Part shown: positions 63,882-64,000 of the stretch, piece after piece
How positions within the stretch are numbered: the stretch's first letter is position 1
How the letters are laid out: each line of letters begins with the position of its first letter
NCBI RefSeq assembly: GCF_023516715.1
Contig: NZ_JAMGSI010000001.1
Coordinates: 992,001-1,056,000 of the forward strand
Source: Akkermansia massiliensis
Lineage (GTDB): Bacteria > Verrucomicrobiota > Verrucomicrobiia > Verrucomicrobiales > Akkermansiaceae
Direction: 5' to 3'
Length of the DNA stretch: 64,000 nucleotides
Made by a program: the position numbers and the translations under genes
Notes under the pieces: generated by a model
What the model saw: only the letters and a program-made list of their open reading frames with translations
What the model was told of the DNA's origin: nothing
The model's database searches: none

Positions 63882-64000
63882 TTAACCCCGGCGGCGGCGC
63901 ATGCACGATAGGGAAACCAGCCCCAGCAGGCTCAGTGTGGCCGTGGCGGGTTCCGGAACGGGAAGGGCGGGGTTGGCCGCCAGCGCGGCTATTTCCCCGT
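63882..64000 (-). CDS. PEP-CTERM protein, C-terminal end only
   Basis: The last 39 codons of a minus-strand gene whose start lies outside the window; stop TAA at 63882-63884. The tail reads LPVPEPATATLSLLGLV and then a short hydrophobic part and basic end (CMRRRRG), a classical PEP-CTERM sorting signal. It is followed by a terminator, so it belongs to a different transcript than the Pmp-like gene. Confidence 0.9.
   Translation of the reverse strand, partial: GEIAALAANPALPVPEPATATLSLLGLVSLSCMRRRRG

Overview
The window reads as chromosomal DNA of a mucin-degrading Verrucomicrobiota bacterium, most likely Akkermansia. This is inferred from the gene set: PEP-CTERM surface proteins, a sialic-acid catabolic pair next to a secreted GH18 glycosidase, B12-dependent methylmalonyl-CoA mutase, MetH and class II ribonucleotide reductase, and a moderately high GC content. 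No database search was run. Gene density is high, most genes are ordinary housekeeping genes, and accessory DNA is confined to a few short, AT-richer islands.

Layout. 1-6.7 kb (minus): an envelope-type operon with a DUF4175-like membrane protein, a small secreted protein, a terpene-cyclase-fold repeat protein and two tandem paralogues made of short beta units; the last one leaves the window. 6.9-11.2 kb (plus): both methylmalonyl-CoA mutase subunits, followed by a terminator and a 9-bp tandem repeat. 11.5-18.9 kb (plus): an RlmI-like methyltransferase, a Sel1 protein, Pgi, a lipoprotein and pyruvate phosphate dikinase. 18.9-26.6 kb (minus): a four-helix-bundle protein, the overlapping aroE-mutY-aat operon, a DUF5131 protein and NrdJ. 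27.3-32.2 kb: secreted or accessory proteins, including a PA14-like domain fused to a Tae4-like peptidoglycan amidase. 32.4-40.9 kb (minus): lysC, hom, tRNA-Gln, a split ThrE exporter and metH, an aspartate-family amino-acid neighbourhood. 41-46.5 kb: an accessory stretch with a MITE-like inverted repeat, a PA14 protein, tRNA-Ala, a small HExxH protein with a 44-residue upstream ORF, a pyrimidine-dimer glycosylase and an SGNH hydrolase broken by an in-frame amber codon. 46.8-54.5 kb: a membrane/kinase fusion, ybaK, an amidotransferase operon, an old-yellow-enzyme homologue and the pabA / pabB-pabC folate genes. 54.5-56.3 kb: a lone DUF262 (GmrSD-like) gene. 56.7-64 kb (minus): AGE epimerase and NanA, then GH18 and a large PEP-CTERM protein with Chlamydia Pmp-type repeats, then the tail of another PEP-CTERM protein.

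How the parts fit. The 3' end looks devoted to mucin glycans: secreted GH18 and surface-bound repeat proteins outside the cell, NanA and the epimerase inside for released sialic acid. Pgi, PPDK and methylmalonyl-CoA mutase belong to the fermentation of these sugars, plausibly to propionate. Three separate enzymes in the window need cobalamin. The best candidates for undescribed biology are the PA14-Tae4 amidase fusion, the Pmp-repeat PEP-CTERM protein, the small HExxH cluster beside tRNA-Ala, and the YczE-like/cytidylate-kinase-like fusion.
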